The position numbers and the translations under genes are program-made. From assembly GCF_011189575.1 (NCBI RefSeq), contig NZ_PUJW01000019.1, forward strand, positions 1 to 64,000: 64,000 bases of DNA, in the 5' to 3' direction. Of this stretch, positions 35,625 through 44,810 are shown one piece after another. The notes under the pieces were generated by a model, which was given only the letters and a program-made list of their open reading frames with translations, had not been told where the DNA came from and searched no databases. Numbering within the stretch: position 1 is the first letter of the stretch; each line of letters opens with the position of its first letter. The stretch comes from Photorhabdus cinerea (GTDB lineage Bacteria > Pseudomonadota > Gammaproteobacteria > Enterobacterales > Enterobacteriaceae).

Positions 35625-36377
35625 ATGGCTGTAACTAAACTGGTTCTGGTAAGACATGGCGAAAGCGAGTGGAATAAAGAAAACCGTTTTACTGGCTGGA
35701 CTGACGTTGCTTTATCTGAAAAAGGTCGGGCTGAAGCTCAGCAAGCTGGCCAACTGTTGAAAGAAGAAGGTTTCGTTTTTGATTTTGCATACACCTCTGT
35801 TCTGAAACGGGCTATCCACACTTTATGGAACATTTTGGATCAGGTTGATCAACAATGGTTACCTGTTGAAAAAAGCTGGAAACTAAATGAACGTCATTAT
35901 GGTGCCCTGCAAGGTCTGGACAAATCAGAAACTGCCGCTAAGTATGGCGATGATCAAGTTAAATTGTGGCGTCGTGGTTTTGCTATCACTCCTCCAGATT
36001 TAACTAAAGATGATGAACGTTTTCCAGGTCACGACCCACGTTACTCAAATCTGACTCCAGAAGAATTACCCGTGACTGAAAGCCTGGCAACCACTATTGA
36101 ACGTGTCATTCCTTACTGGGAAGAAGTCATCAAACCTCGTGTTGCTAAAGGTGAGAAAGTGATTATCGCTGCTCACGGTAACTCTTTGCGTGCTTTGGTT
36201 AAATATCTGGACAACATGAGTGAAGAAGCCATTCTTGAGCTGAACATCCCAACAGCCGTACCCTTGGTTTATGAATTCGATGAAAACATGAAACCAATCA
36301 AACATTACTATCTGGGTAACGCTGATGAAATTGCAGCGAAAGCAGCCGCTGTAGCAAACCAGGGCAAGGCGAAATAA
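35625..36377 (+). CDS. gpmA: 2,3-bisphosphoglycerate-dependent phosphoglycerate mutase
   Basis: Glycolytic enzyme interconverting 3- and 2-phosphoglycerate. 250 residues; His11 in LVRHGESEWN is the phospho-acceptor and His184-region AAHGNSLRAL completes the site. GAFTGWTD-like and ERHYGALQG blocks are intact. Strong TAGGAG ribosome site. Core gene in the same neighbourhood as in E. coli. Confidence 0.98.
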   Translation: MAVTKLVLVRHGESEWNKENRFTGWTDVALSEKGRAEAQQAGQLLKEEGFVFDFAYTSVLKRAIHTLWNILDQVDQQWLPVEKSWKLNERHYGALQGLDKSETAAKYGDDQVKLWRRGFAITPPDLTKDDERFPGHDPRYSNLTPEELPVTESLATTIERVIPYWEEVIKPRVAKGEKVIIAAHGNSLRALVKYLDNMSEEAILELNIPTAVPLVYEFDENMKPIKHYYLGNADEIAAKAAAVANQGKAK

Positions 36378-36424
36378 TTCATTTCCTATAAAATTGCTGA
36401 CGCCGTATTTTGTTCTGCAAATGT

Positions 36425-36455
36425 AAAAACCGGAGTTGTCGATTCCGGTTTTTTT
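36425..36455. terminator. Bidirectional terminator between gpmA and aroG
   Basis: AAAAACCGGA pairs with TCCGGTTTTT around an 11-base loop, with A- and T-runs on both sides, serving both convergent genes. Confidence 0.85.
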
Positions 36456-36472
36456 ACATTCGAAAAACACTA

Positions 36473-37525
36473 TCAGCCACGACGCGCTTTCACCGCCAAC
36501 GACAATTGACGTAATAAAATTTCCGTATCAGCCCAGCCAATGCAAGCATCAGTAATGCTTTTACCGTATACCAATGGTTGATCACTCTCTGGGTCCTGAT
36601 TTCCTTCCTCCAAATGGCTTTCCACCATGACACCAATAATCGCTTTCTCTCCTGCTGCGATCTGCTCACTGACATTTGAACTCACATCCATCTGCTTTTT
36701 AAATTGTTTGCAACTATTAGCATGACTGAAATCAATCATAATTCTTGCTGGCAAACCTACTTTTTCCAAACCTTGCTTCACCGCAGCAACATGTTCAGAA
36801 CTATAGTTCGGTTCTCTACCACCACGCAGGATAATATGGCAATCGCAGTTTCCACTGGTATTCACAATCGCAGAATGTCCCCACTTAGTTACAGAGAGGA
36901 AACAGTGAGGTGTACTCGCTGCATTGATAGCATCAATTGCAACTTTGATTGCACCATCAGTGCCATTTTTAAAACCGACCGGGCAAGAAAGACCTGAAGC
37001 CAGCTCACGATGAACCTGAGATTCCGTTGTACGCGCGCCGATTGCTCCCCAGCTCATCAGATCTGCCAAATACTGTGGAGAAATCATATCCAGATATTCA
37101 CCCGCAGCCGGTAGCCCCATGTCATTGATATCCCGCAACAGCTGACGAGCCAAACGCAAACCATCATTAATATCAAAACTATGATTCATATGAGGGTCAT
37201 TAATTAACCCTTTCCAACCAATCGTCGTACGTGGTTTTTCAAAATAAACCCGCATGACAATTTCCAAATCATCTTTTAGTTCTTCACGCAATTTATTCAG
37301 TCGTTCAGCATATTCCATTGCCGCTTTAGGATCATGAATAGAGCATGGCCCAATCACAACTAACAGACGATCATCTTCACCAACCAGAATCTGATGAATA
37401 GTTTTGCGGGCCTTACGTACTGTAGATGCAGCCTTTTCAGTTGCTGGAAATTTTTCAAGTAGTGCCACAGGAGGTAATAATTCTTTTATTTCTCTAATCC
37501 TTATATCGTCATTCTGATAATTCAT
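36473..37525 (-). CDS. aroG: DAHP synthase, Phe-sensitive type
   Basis: First step of the shikimate pathway: PEP plus erythrose 4-phosphate. 350 residues from the ATG at 37525 (MNYQNDDIRIREIKELLPPV), the same length as E. coli AroG. IGPCSIHD and GARTTESQVHRELASGLSCP are substrate and metal sites. A TyrR half-site-like TGTAAA occurs near 37602, but a full TGTAAA-N6-TTTACA box is not clear. Confidence 0.97.
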   Translation of the reverse strand: MNYQNDDIRIREIKELLPPVALLEKFPATEKAASTVRKARKTIHQILVGEDDRLLVVIGPCSIHDPKAAMEYAERLNKLREELKDDLEIVMRVYFEKPRTTIGWKGLINDPHMNHSFDINDGLRLARQLLRDINDMGLPAAGEYLDMISPQYLADLMSWGAIGARTTESQVHRELASGLSCPVGFKNGTDGAIKVAIDAINAASTPHCFLSVTKWGHSAIVNTSGNCDCHIILRGGREPNYSSEHVAAVKQGLEKVGLPARIMIDFSHANSCKQFKKQMDVSSNVSEQIAAGEKAIIGVMVESHLEEGNQDPESDQPLVYGKSITDACIGWADTEILLRQLSLAVKARRG

Positions 37526-37785
37526 AACCCTCTCATCCAATATCGCTGTATATTTATCTAAAACAATCTTGTGATTTCAATCTAACTGTTAGAAGCCAAA
37601 CTGTAAATATTCTTTGTGGAGAATAAATAAATCGGTATCCAACATAGGATATAGAAAAATATAGCCAAATATGGTTATACCTATTTTAATTAGTTAAAAT
37701 ATCTTCAGAAATGATGATTATCAAAGTAAATATCTAAAAATATGCCAGAGATCGATAAAACAGTTCTCTGGCATATTTAAAAAAT

Positions 37786-38511
37786 TTATTCCACGCGAGA
37801 TAATGGCTGCGAATGGTTTTTCTTCGCTGTCTGAATCCACAAACGAGAACCATTCAGGGCAATACCGGTGAGAACCACATACTGCAACGACATCGCCAAA
37901 ACTCCCTGATGGAAATAGATAACAACACTTATCACGTTGATCACAACCCATACCAGCCAGTTTTCAACATATTTACGGGTCATCAGAATCATTGCCACAA
38001 TAGACAGTACCGTCATTACCGAATCCCAAAACGGGAACGCATCAGGTTCTAATACAGGCATTTGAACATTAAAGCCAAACCCTTGCATAATCGTAATAGT
38101 AACCTGAGTCAAATAACCAAATATCTGATCGATATTAAAAGTCATAATGGCAATCAATAGCACAGAAATAAGACCAATTATTATCGTCTTATTTAGGCTT
38201 AACCAGCGTATTTTAAGTTCAATCTGCTGTTGATCATTAATCCGGCTCCAAGCATACCAACCATAAATATTTGCAGAAAAGAAAAACAATTGCAGCAATA
38301 AGCTAGCATATAGTTGAATCTGGAAAAAAATCACGGCAAATAACGTAACATTAATCAATCCAAACAGATAGTTAATTATCTTTTCCTGACTAGCAAACCA
38401 AATACATAACAAACCAGCAATCGTGCCTATTGCTTCAATCCATGATAAATCATAACCATTCTTACCTATTGGTATATTGACTAATATATTGTTAATACTG
38501 AAGAAATCCAT
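37786..38511 (-). CDS. pnuC: Nicotinamide riboside transporter PnuC
   Basis: Imports nicotinamide riboside for NAD salvage. 241 residues, about seven membrane helices, with the family block YGWYAWSR and W..NI......Y. In E. coli it follows nadA in a NadR-controlled operon; here the nadA-pnuC gap is 180 bases and holds an ERIC element. zitB, which separates pnuC from aroG in E. coli, is absent. Confidence 0.94.
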   Translation of the reverse strand: MDFFSINNILVNIPIGKNGYDLSWIEAIGTIAGLLCIWFASQEKIINYLFGLINVTLFAVIFFQIQLYASLLLQLFFFSANIYGWYAWSRINDQQQIELKIRWLSLNKTIIIGLISVLLIAIMTFNIDQIFGYLTQVTITIMQGFGFNVQMPVLEPDAFPFWDSVMTVLSIVAMILMTRKYVENWLVWVVINVISVVIYFHQGVLAMSLQYVVLTGIALNGSRLWIQTAKKNHSQPLSRVE

Positions 38512-38546
38512 CTGTTATGTCCCAATTATTATCTTTAGAAAAGTAT

Positions 38547-38673
38547 TATATCCTTCATCCTTCAAGTTGCTGCTTTGTTGGCTGCTTTCACTTACCCCAA
38601 TCACATCGTTATCTATGCTCCTGGGGATGCGTTCACTTGCCGCCGCGCTGCAAATTGAAATCTATTGGGTATA
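38547..38673. repeat. ERIC element, full length (127 bp)
   Basis: TATA...GGGTATA ends, a ...CTTACCCCAATCAC... left core and TATGCTCCTGGGGATGCGTT right core match the enterobacterial ERIC/IRU consensus. It separates nadA from pnuC and would be transcribed between them. Confidence 0.88.
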
Positions 38674-38691
38674 TACCCATTATTTGATTTT

Positions 38692-39732
38692 TCATTTTAA
38701 CTGAGTTGCAAAATCAAGCATCCTGTTTAAAGGAATAAGCGCCTTTTCGCGTAATCCTTCTTCAACAAATATTTCATGCTGACTTCTCCCCTGCTCCAAT
38801 CCCCGAACAATAGACTGTAAGCCATTCATTGCCATCCACGGGCAATGAGCACAACTACGGCAACTTGCCCCTTCTCCAGCGGTAGGCGCTGCAAATAATT
38901 GCTTCTCAGGGCATGCCTGCTGCATTTTATAGAAAATACCTTTATCTGTTGCCACAATCAGTTTCTGATGCGGCAGAGATTGCGCTGATTTAATTAACTG
39001 GCTGGTTGAACCAACAGCATCAGCCAGCTCAATAACAGCTTGCGGTGATTCAGGATGAACCAATACCGCCGCATCGGGATGCAGACCTTGCATCCTGATC
39101 AAAGCCTGAGTTTTAAATTCATCATGAACAATACATGCCCCCTGCCAACAAAGAATATCCGCTCCTGTTTGCTTACGGACATAATTTCCCAAATGTCGAT
39201 CCGGCGCCCAAATTATTTTTTCGCCCTGACTGTCTAAATGATCTATCAGCTCAACAGCAATACTTGAAGTCACAACCCAATCAGCCCGTGCCTTAACTGC
39301 AGCTGATGTATTTGCATAAACCACCACGGTACGATCAGGATTGTTATCACAAAACTCGGAAAACTCTTTTTCAGGGCAACCCAGATCCAGCGAACATTCA
39401 GCTTCCAACGTTGGCATTAAAACACGCTTTTCAGGATTAAGAATTTTGGCGGTTTCTCCCATAAATCGGACACCGGCCACTAATAACGTAGAAGCTGGAT
39501 GGTTATTACCAAAACGTGCCATTTCCAGCGAATCTGCTACACATCCTCCGGTTTCTTCAGCCAAAGCCTGAATCTCTGGATCGGTGTAATAGTGCGCAAC
39601 CATAACTGCATCCTGCTGTCTTAAAAGTTGCTTGATTTTCTCACGGCAGTATTTCTTTTCTTCAGTACTGAGAAAAGCGGGCTTCGGTGGGAATGGATAA
39701 ATGGTTGAATTAAAATCAATATACTCACTCAT
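38692..39732 (-). CDS. nadA: Quinolinate synthase
   Basis: An iron-sulfur enzyme joining iminoaspartate and dihydroxyacetone phosphate to quinolinate for NAD. 346 residues (E. coli 347). Cluster cysteines lie in ECSLDLGCP-like, WQGACIVHD and RSCAHCPWM regions; MVAHYYTDPEIQ is the N-terminal signature. A NadR box lies 72 bases upstream. Confidence 0.97.
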   Translation of the reverse strand: MSEYIDFNSTIYPFPPKPAFLSTEEKKYCREKIKQLLRQQDAVMVAHYYTDPEIQALAEETGGCVADSLEMARFGNNHPASTLLVAGVRFMGETAKILNPEKRVLMPTLEAECSLDLGCPEKEFSEFCDNNPDRTVVVYANTSAAVKARADWVVTSSIAVELIDHLDSQGEKIIWAPDRHLGNYVRKQTGADILCWQGACIVHDEFKTQALIRMQGLHPDAAVLVHPESPQAVIELADAVGSTSQLIKSAQSLPHQKLIVATDKGIFYKMQQACPEKQLFAAPTAGEGASCRSCAHCPWMAMNGLQSIVRGLEQGRSQHEIFVEEGLREKALIPLNRMLDFATQLK

Positions 39733-39803
39733 TACTTTAGCCTCTGTTTAGTATATGGTTTCAAAATCGATAACTTTGGTTTTTAGTCCGAAAATACTCT
39801 CAA

Positions 39804-39827
39804 TTTTGTTTAATATACTAAACAAAA
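39804..39827 (-). promoter_or_regulatory. NadR box upstream of nadA
   Basis: TTTTGTTTA and TAAACAAAA form a perfect 9-bp dyad around ATATAC, fitting the NadR operator TGTTTA-N6-TAAACA. A near-copy with flanking similarity lies 3.85 kb away at 43658. Confidence 0.8.
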
Positions 39828-39869
39828 TGACCGATTTATAGTCATTTATCGCAAAATATTTTATTTGTA

Positions 39870-40455
39870 GCAGATTTAACTCAACAAATGCACTTTTTAT
39901 AATTACACGCAATCGAAACTCATTAACCATTGCCAAAGAGTTGAAAACAAATCGATATAAAAAATAATATTCTTTGAAAAGCACAATATTTTAGAGTTTT
40001 CTCGCTGTTATTTTACGAAGCAAACCATAAAAAATAGCACAATAAAAAAATGGATAAAACAGTTAATATGGCATGATGATGATTAAGTTTAATAAAATGC
40101 AGACGAAAAAAGTGGTAAAAATAACGGTTAAAAATTTATATCAATTAAATTCAGAAGTTAAAAAATGACTTTTCATAATAGTTTTAAATATACCCATTAT
40201 AAAACCATCAGTAAAAAAATAACAAACAAAAATCAATTTTATTAATACTTATGTTCCATACATAAAAACAAATAAAAATATAAATAAGTTAATCAGAAAA
40301 TTTATTTTCAAAAATAACTGGCTCTAATAACGTTTTAAATTTTTTCATAAAACAATTAGATCTTCAAACAAATGATTTAATAGAATACGACTTAGTATTC
40401 ACAAAGCTAAACATGGCATATAATGGCACATTACCCTTTCTCTGTTTTCAGAATA
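39870..40455. other. AT-rich gap, no gene seen
   Basis: Nearly 600 bases of A/T-rich DNA between the nadA promoter and the first fibre gene. The only frame (39748-39984, leftward) overlaps the NadR box and looks fortuitous. Confidence 0.5.
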
Positions 40456-40459
40456 AAAA

Positions 40460-40486
40460 AATAAAGCCGGACTAACCAGCTTTATT
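40460..40486 (-). terminator. Terminator of the first fibre gene
   Basis: Leftward, AATAAAGC pairs with GCTTTATT and is followed by TTTTTTA, about 30 bases past the stop. Confidence 0.7.
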
Positions 40487-40515
40487 CTTACTTCAAGTTG
40501 CTTTGGCCACTAAAA

Positions 40516-41430
40516 TTATGCCGCCCTTACAACGTAGTTAAACGCGATATTACGGGGCCTATTTTCGTGAGCAGTTGGGACTTGTCTTGATGCATCAATG
40601 TCAAAAAATGTAAGATCAGTACTACTACCGCTATTTGCTGAACGTGTTTCTCGCGTACCATATCGCAACGATGCCATGACCCCATTCACAATAGGCGTCT
40701 GGGGAAGGCCAGCCATCTGAGCATGTACAGCTTGAGTTGTCCCTGTAATATTTCTGATTGCATCTCCCTGCCAAGACAAAAGCCCACGACCACTATCAAC
40801 GCCTCGATTATCATCCCATCCGCGGATAAATTCTCCTCTTAAATCAGGTAATCTACCGCTAGGATAAGCCTCCGCCAACTTCGGATATTGTAATTTATTA
40901 AAAGGTGAACCATTACAAATGAAATAACCAATAGGTGGATAGGACAACGGCCACGGAATAGGGGAACCAGCAGGAATTTCACTGGTAGATTTAATCCGGT
41001 TATCTATCTCTTCACGGGGATAAGTATACTCACGTAATGAATTTATTTCTTTCTGAACGAGCTGTTGCGTCACTGCCAATGTGTCACTATTACCCATCAC
41101 ATTTGTCAGCTGAACAACACCTTTTTGGGTTAATGAAGCACTGGGAATATCTGTTGTAATTTTTTGTTCTAATGCTTTATTTAATTGAGCGGTCAGCTTG
41201 GCTATATTTCCATCATCAATAACATCATTGCCAGATCGTGTCGCGATAAAATCAGCGACAACAGAGGATATGGTTGATGACTGACGTAACACCTTATTTA
41301 ACAAGTGTGTGGAAATATTATCTGGAGGAAATCCAGTCTGCAAGCTCTGGTTTCCTTCATATTTTTCTTGACTGACTACATTCGCATTATCACTAATAGA
41401 AAAAGCCTTAAAATCATTTTTAGAACTCAT
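40516..41430 (-). CDS. Orphan phage tail-fibre protein with collar domain (copy 1)
   Basis: 304 residues from the ATG at 41430 (GGAG 7 bases upstream). Residues 1-90 (MSSKNDFKAFSISDNANVVS) are shared by all three fibre genes here. A phage fibre repeat (ASLTQKGVVQLTNVMGNSDT) follows. A tail-collar domain (IPWPLSYPPIGYFICNG... YPSGRLPDLRGEFIRGWDD) ends in the NRPRNIAFNYVVRAA tip. No capsid, sheath or assembly genes are near, so it may serve a phage, a tailocin or a PVC-like injector encoded elsewhere, or act as a recombination donor (inference). Confidence 0.88.
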   Translation of the reverse strand: MSSKNDFKAFSISDNANVVSQEKYEGNQSLQTGFPPDNISTHLLNKVLRQSSTISSVVADFIATRSGNDVIDDGNIAKLTAQLNKALEQKITTDIPSASLTQKGVVQLTNVMGNSDTLAVTQQLVQKEINSLREYTYPREEIDNRIKSTSEIPAGSPIPWPLSYPPIGYFICNGSPFNKLQYPKLAEAYPSGRLPDLRGEFIRGWDDNRGVDSGRGLLSWQGDAIRNITGTTQAVHAQMAGLPQTPIVNGVMASLRYGTRETRSANSGSSTDLTFFDIDASRQVPTAHENRPRNIAFNYVVRAA

Positions 41431-41591
41431 ATACACTCCTTAAATTAAATAACACTCTTTTATAATCAACATATTGAAATATTGAAAAAACACTTCAATA
41501 ATTCATATCAATCACAGTCTAGTTCAGAAAAATAACAATAGAGTGTTCTTATTACTTATAAGGTTAACCGTTTTTGTATCATTGGCAGTAA

Positions 41592-41673
41592 TATACCCTT
41601 CATCTTTCAAGCTGCTGCTTTGTTGGCTACGTTCACTTGCCACCGCACTGCAACTTGAAATCTATTGGGTATA
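41592..41673. repeat. ERIC element, internally deleted (82 bp)
   Basis: Has both ERIC ends (TATACCC...GGGTATA) but lacks about 45 bases of the central core. It lies between the two fibre genes. Confidence 0.8.
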
Positions 41674-41875
41674 AATAGTTAAACATTTGAGAATCTAAAA
41701 TACATCCTTAATTTATATTTAATATCTGTAAATTATTTTTCTCTTATTCCTGTTATCTCATAGAAAAATTTCGCAAGCAATTCAAAGAACAAGCTCGTAA
41801 ATAACTTTATGTGTGGGTCTTAACCTATCGTAATCCTAACAAGTTTCCCTAGCCAGCACACCTCAAAATCTAAAA

Positions 41876-41900
41876 AGATAAAGCCGGGTTAACCGGCTTT
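41876..41900 (-). terminator. Terminator of the second fibre unit
   Basis: Leftward, AAAGCCGGTT pairs with AACCCGGCTTT-type arms and is followed by ATCTTTTTA. It directly follows the fibre-assembly relic stop. Confidence 0.7.
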
Positions 41901-41901
41901 G

Positions 41902-42022
41902 TTACTGCCTCAGTTTATCCAGCCATTCAATACCGGAAGCTTGTAAAATATCTGCTCTGCTCAGTAATACCCGATATTTTTTTCCATTCAAACAAAGCGG
42001 CTTTTTCTATTTCTAGCTTTCA
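41902..42022 (-). pseudogene. Relic of a tail-fibre assembly (Tfa) gene
   Basis: Leftward reading gives LEIEKAALFEWKK, then after removing one A from a run of seven, YRVLLSRADILQASGIEWL and a stop. This is the usual C-terminus of Tfa chaperones (W.KYRV.L.R.D......IEWP). Only about 40 codons remain, and a homopolymer frameshift is visible. It sits where tfa normally follows a fibre gene. Confidence 0.7.
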
Positions 42023-42043
42023 AAGAGTATTTCTGTTCAGCTA

Positions 42044-43000
42044 TTACGCAGCCCTCACTATGTAATTAAATGCGACATTGCGGGGACGGGTTTCATGACC
42101 GCTTGTATTGTTAGCAATTGATGTAACAGTTGCGTAGCCTGTAACATCCCTACCGAGCGGGTATTGGTATCCATCTAGAGGTCCTTGATAATTAGAAAGG
42201 TATTTTCCTCTCTCATTCCCTTGAGAAAGTTGTATTCTTTTTGTGTTGTCAGTCTGTGCGCTTAAAATAATACGACCACTATCAACACCTCGGCTATCAT
42301 CCCAACCACGAATAAATTCTCCGCGCAGGTCAGGTAATTTTCCTGTAGGATACGCTGCCGCTAATTGAGGGTAAGCTGTTTTATCGAACTCTGCTCCGTT
42401 ACATTGCAGCCACCCAGCTGGTGGTATAGCTGTAGGCCAGGGAATAGGAACTCCCACAGGAATATTATTAACTGCATTGATCAGATTATTAACTTCTGCC
42501 TTGGTATATGCATCTATATCCCCAGCCTCTAGACTAATGTCAGTTGACAATGTTTTCCCATTCACCTTTCGGCTATTGGGCACTCTATCATTAATATTTT
42601 CACGCAATGAATTTATTATTTCCTGGGCTAGCTTTTGAGTGACAACCAATGTATCACTATTGCCCACTACATCTGTAAGCTGAACAATACCTTTCTGTGT
42701 TAATGAAGCATTTGGAACTTCTGCTGTGATTTTTTGTTCTAACGCTCTGTTTAATTGGGCTGTGAGTTTAATTATATCACCATCATCTAGAATATTATCG
42801 CTAGATTGTGTAGCGATGAAATCAGCTACCACAGATGATATAATTGATGACTGGCGAAGAACTTTATTTAATAAATCGATTGAAATAGTATTTGGTGGAA
42901 ATCCAGTCAGTAAACCCTTACTTTCTTCATATATTTCTTGACTAATTATATTCGCATTATCACTAATAGAAAAAGCTTTAAAATCATTCTTGTGACTCAT
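42044..43000 (-). CDS. Orphan phage tail-fibre protein with collar domain (copy 2)
   Basis: 318 residues from the ATG at 43000 (GGAG 7 bases upstream). N-terminus and fibre repeat match copy 1; it keeps a segment (VPNSRKVNGKTLSTDISLEA) that copy 1 lacks. The collar domain is close to copy 1 up to FIRGWDDSRGVDSGR; the tip then differs before a common TRPRNVAFNYIVRAA end. Variable tips on a fixed base are typical of receptor-binding switching. About 110 bases upstream are also shared with copies 1 and 3. Confidence 0.88.
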   Translation of the reverse strand: MSHKNDFKAFSISDNANIISQEIYEESKGLLTGFPPNTISIDLLNKVLRQSSIISSVVADFIATQSSDNILDDGDIIKLTAQLNRALEQKITAEVPNASLTQKGIVQLTDVVGNSDTLVVTQKLAQEIINSLRENINDRVPNSRKVNGKTLSTDISLEAGDIDAYTKAEVNNLINAVNNIPVGVPIPWPTAIPPAGWLQCNGAEFDKTAYPQLAAAYPTGKLPDLRGEFIRGWDDSRGVDSGRIILSAQTDNTKRIQLSQGNERGKYLSNYQGPLDGYQYPLGRDVTGYATVTSIANNTSGHETRPRNVAFNYIVRAA

Positions 43001-43249
43001 GCACTTTCTCCTTAAATTAAACAATGTTATCTTATAATCAATATATTAAACTATTATAAAAATAGTCTTCATTGCAATTCACACTAATCAAAGTCTAGTC
43101 CAGAAAAAGAATTTTTTTCAATATTTTTGAATCAAAAAAAATACCCTAAAAATTTATATTTAACATCTGGAAATTATTTTTATTTCACTCTTTATATTTC
43201 ATCCTGTAACTTTTTCTATTTTAAATTCCAAACTGAATATTCTGGCATT

Positions 43250-43406
43250 TAGACAAAAACATCTAAGCGGCAATGCTCAGGAATATCATAGGATTCCCTA
43301 TCTTTGTAGAAAACACGCGCATTGTTATTATCGATACCCTTAAGTTGCCAGTTCTGAAAACGTGTCGGTAAATGAGAGTGCTGAGATACCATCATACACA
43401 CCTCAT
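43250..43406 (-). pseudogene. Relic of a fibre C-terminal domain
   Basis: Leftward translation EVC..VSQHSHLPTRFQNWQL...ARVFYKDRESYDIPEHCRLDVFV matches EVCHRQHSHLPEKFQNWRL...KQVFYQDGEPCDIPEHCRLDICV in the intact fibre gene at 55323. Only about 50 codons remain, without a start. A fibre of the copy 3 type was therefore once present here too. Confidence 0.75.
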
Positions 43407-43604
43407 TCCATACCTACTCTATAGCTTGTGATATTACAGTTGATATATTCCACCCATAAAACAACCGCAGTTAAGCGATATAATACTTGCCACAGTCCCA
43501 TGACGGGATTAAGGTGACTGTGATGAAAATAATATCCATTGCATCATTGAAAACATTCTGAGAAAAACACCCAGATGCAAAACAACCACCAAGGGCTTGG
43601 TTTG

Positions 43605-43625
43605 ATGAGGCAAAAAACGCCTCAT
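43605..43625. other. Hairpin in the fibre-block flank
   Basis: ATGAGGC and GCCTCAT pair around AAAAAAC. No convincing gene lies in 43410-43650. Confidence 0.4.
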
Positions 43626-43654
43626 GGAACCGGCTGCTTATCAAAAAATCCACG

Positions 43655-43720
43655 CAATTTTGTTTTATATACTAAACAAAATAACCAATTTATAACAATT
43701 TGTCGCGGAGTATTTTACCT
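43655..43720. repeat. Second copy of the nadA NadR-box region
   Basis: About 65 bases resemble 39801-39866 in the same orientation (about 80 percent identical by eye), including a NadR box with one mismatch (TTTTGTTTT-ATATAC-TAAACAAAA). The two copies bracket the fibre block. Confidence 0.65.
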
Positions 43721-43805
43721 GTTATAAGTTATTACATTACCTGCTAATTGATGAGATTAAGCTTACTCATCAATCATCACTAAAGTGAAATAGGAACTTC
43801 ATATA

Positions 43806-44657
43806 ATGGAAGACCCAATAATCCTTCTGGAAAAAATCCTGACTTTTGCCCATAACGATCCCCGTATTGATACAGTTATCCAAACTGGTTCCCGTGCCAG
43901 AAACACACGTGTAGATAAATTCTCAGATCTAGATATAGAACTGATTGGTTCGGGAACAGATGAATTAACAGGCAACGATTTATGGTTTAAACCGTTAGGT
44001 GACGTTATGGTTGCATTGCATCTGGCTAATGAAAAAGAGGGTGAACCAGATTGGCCAACTTGTCTGGTCGTTTTTAGTGGCGGTCGTAAGGTGGATTTCA
44101 CCCTGGCAAGTGTCAAACGCCTGAAAGATATGAAACAGAGAGGCTTGGATGAACTCTATCAACGCGGCTATAAGGTCCTCCTTGATAAGACTGGCCTTAC
44201 AAACGGGCTTCCTGAAATCACTCACCAATTGACTAAACCACATATTCCATCATCAGCAGAATTTAATGAAAACCTGCGCGAGTTCTGGTTTGAGGCAACA
44301 CAAGTGCCTGTTTATATCGCTCGTGGTGATTTATGGCCTGCAAGAATGAGGGATAATGAGATGAAAGAATCATTGCTGGCAATGATGGAGTGGTACGTCT
44401 CGATAAAAAGTGATGGAAAAACGAATGTCTGGTACAACGGCCATCATTTGCATGAGTGGTTACCTGAGAAGTTCAGCAAGCGTATTCAAGGGATTTTTGG
44501 CAGTTATGGCAAAGAAGAAGCGATACGAGCATTGCTGGAAACCACAGAGCTTTATACGGAGATTTCTACTGAAGTGGCAGAAATGAAGGGGTTTGAGTTC
44601 GATAGTGAGTTACCCAGTAAAGTCAGGAAGCATATTATGCAAGTTATTGGGAAGTAA
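43806..44657 (+). CDS. ANT(6)-type aminoglycoside adenylyltransferase
   Basis: 283 residues of the AadK/AadE nucleotidyltransferase family that adenylates streptomycin at the 6-position. The catalytic block is TGSRARNTRVDKFSDLDIEL (GSR...DxD) at about residues 22-43. The C-terminal helical half (EMKESLLAMMEWYVSIKSDG) is also typical. It is monocistronic between the fibre block and the tRNA cluster. Chromosomal members may be intrinsic rather than clinically acquired; activity is inferred. Confidence 0.87.
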   Translation: MEDPIILLEKILTFAHNDPRIDTVIQTGSRARNTRVDKFSDLDIELIGSGTDELTGNDLWFKPLGDVMVALHLANEKEGEPDWPTCLVVFSGGRKVDFTLASVKRLKDMKQRGLDELYQRGYKVLLDKTGLTNGLPEITHQLTKPHIPSSAEFNENLREFWFEATQVPVYIARGDLWPARMRDNEMKESLLAMMEWYVSIKSDGKTNVWYNGHHLHEWLPEKFSKRIQGIFGSYGKEEAIRALLETTELYTEISTEVAEMKGFEFDSELPSKVRKHIMQVIGK

Positions 44658-44690
44658 GCTTTAAGGTAGTAAGGAGTATAAAACTACTGA

Positions 44691-44774
44691 GCGCGTTGTT
44701 GTCTCGCTTCGCTCGGCTCGAGCCTGCGACCATTAATTAAAAATCAACTGCTCTACCGACTGAACTAACGACCC
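44691..44774 (-). pseudogene. Broken tRNA-Lys gene (3' half replaced)
   Basis: The 5' half matches the intact tRNA-Lys genes (GGGTCGTTAGTTCAGTCGG, anticodon loop TTTTTAA). From the T loop on, the sequence changes to the CGAGCGAAGCGAGACAAC type of insert seen in the neighbour, so the acceptor 3' strand and CCA are missing. Confidence 0.75.
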
Positions 44775-44810
44775 ATCTAGGAGAATTTGTTTTTGACCGA
44801 AGCTTTAAGA

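Noticed and set aside
37602..37619. TyrR box upstream of aroG
   Set aside because: Only one half-site (TGTAAA) is good; the second half does not match TTTACA.
39748..39984. 78-codon leftward ORF upstream of nadA
   Set aside because: Covers the NadR box and nadA promoter, AT-rich, no ribosome site.
43471..43653. 60-codon leftward ORF near the fibre relic
   Set aside because: No ribosome site, no recognisable motif, includes a hairpin; probably chance.
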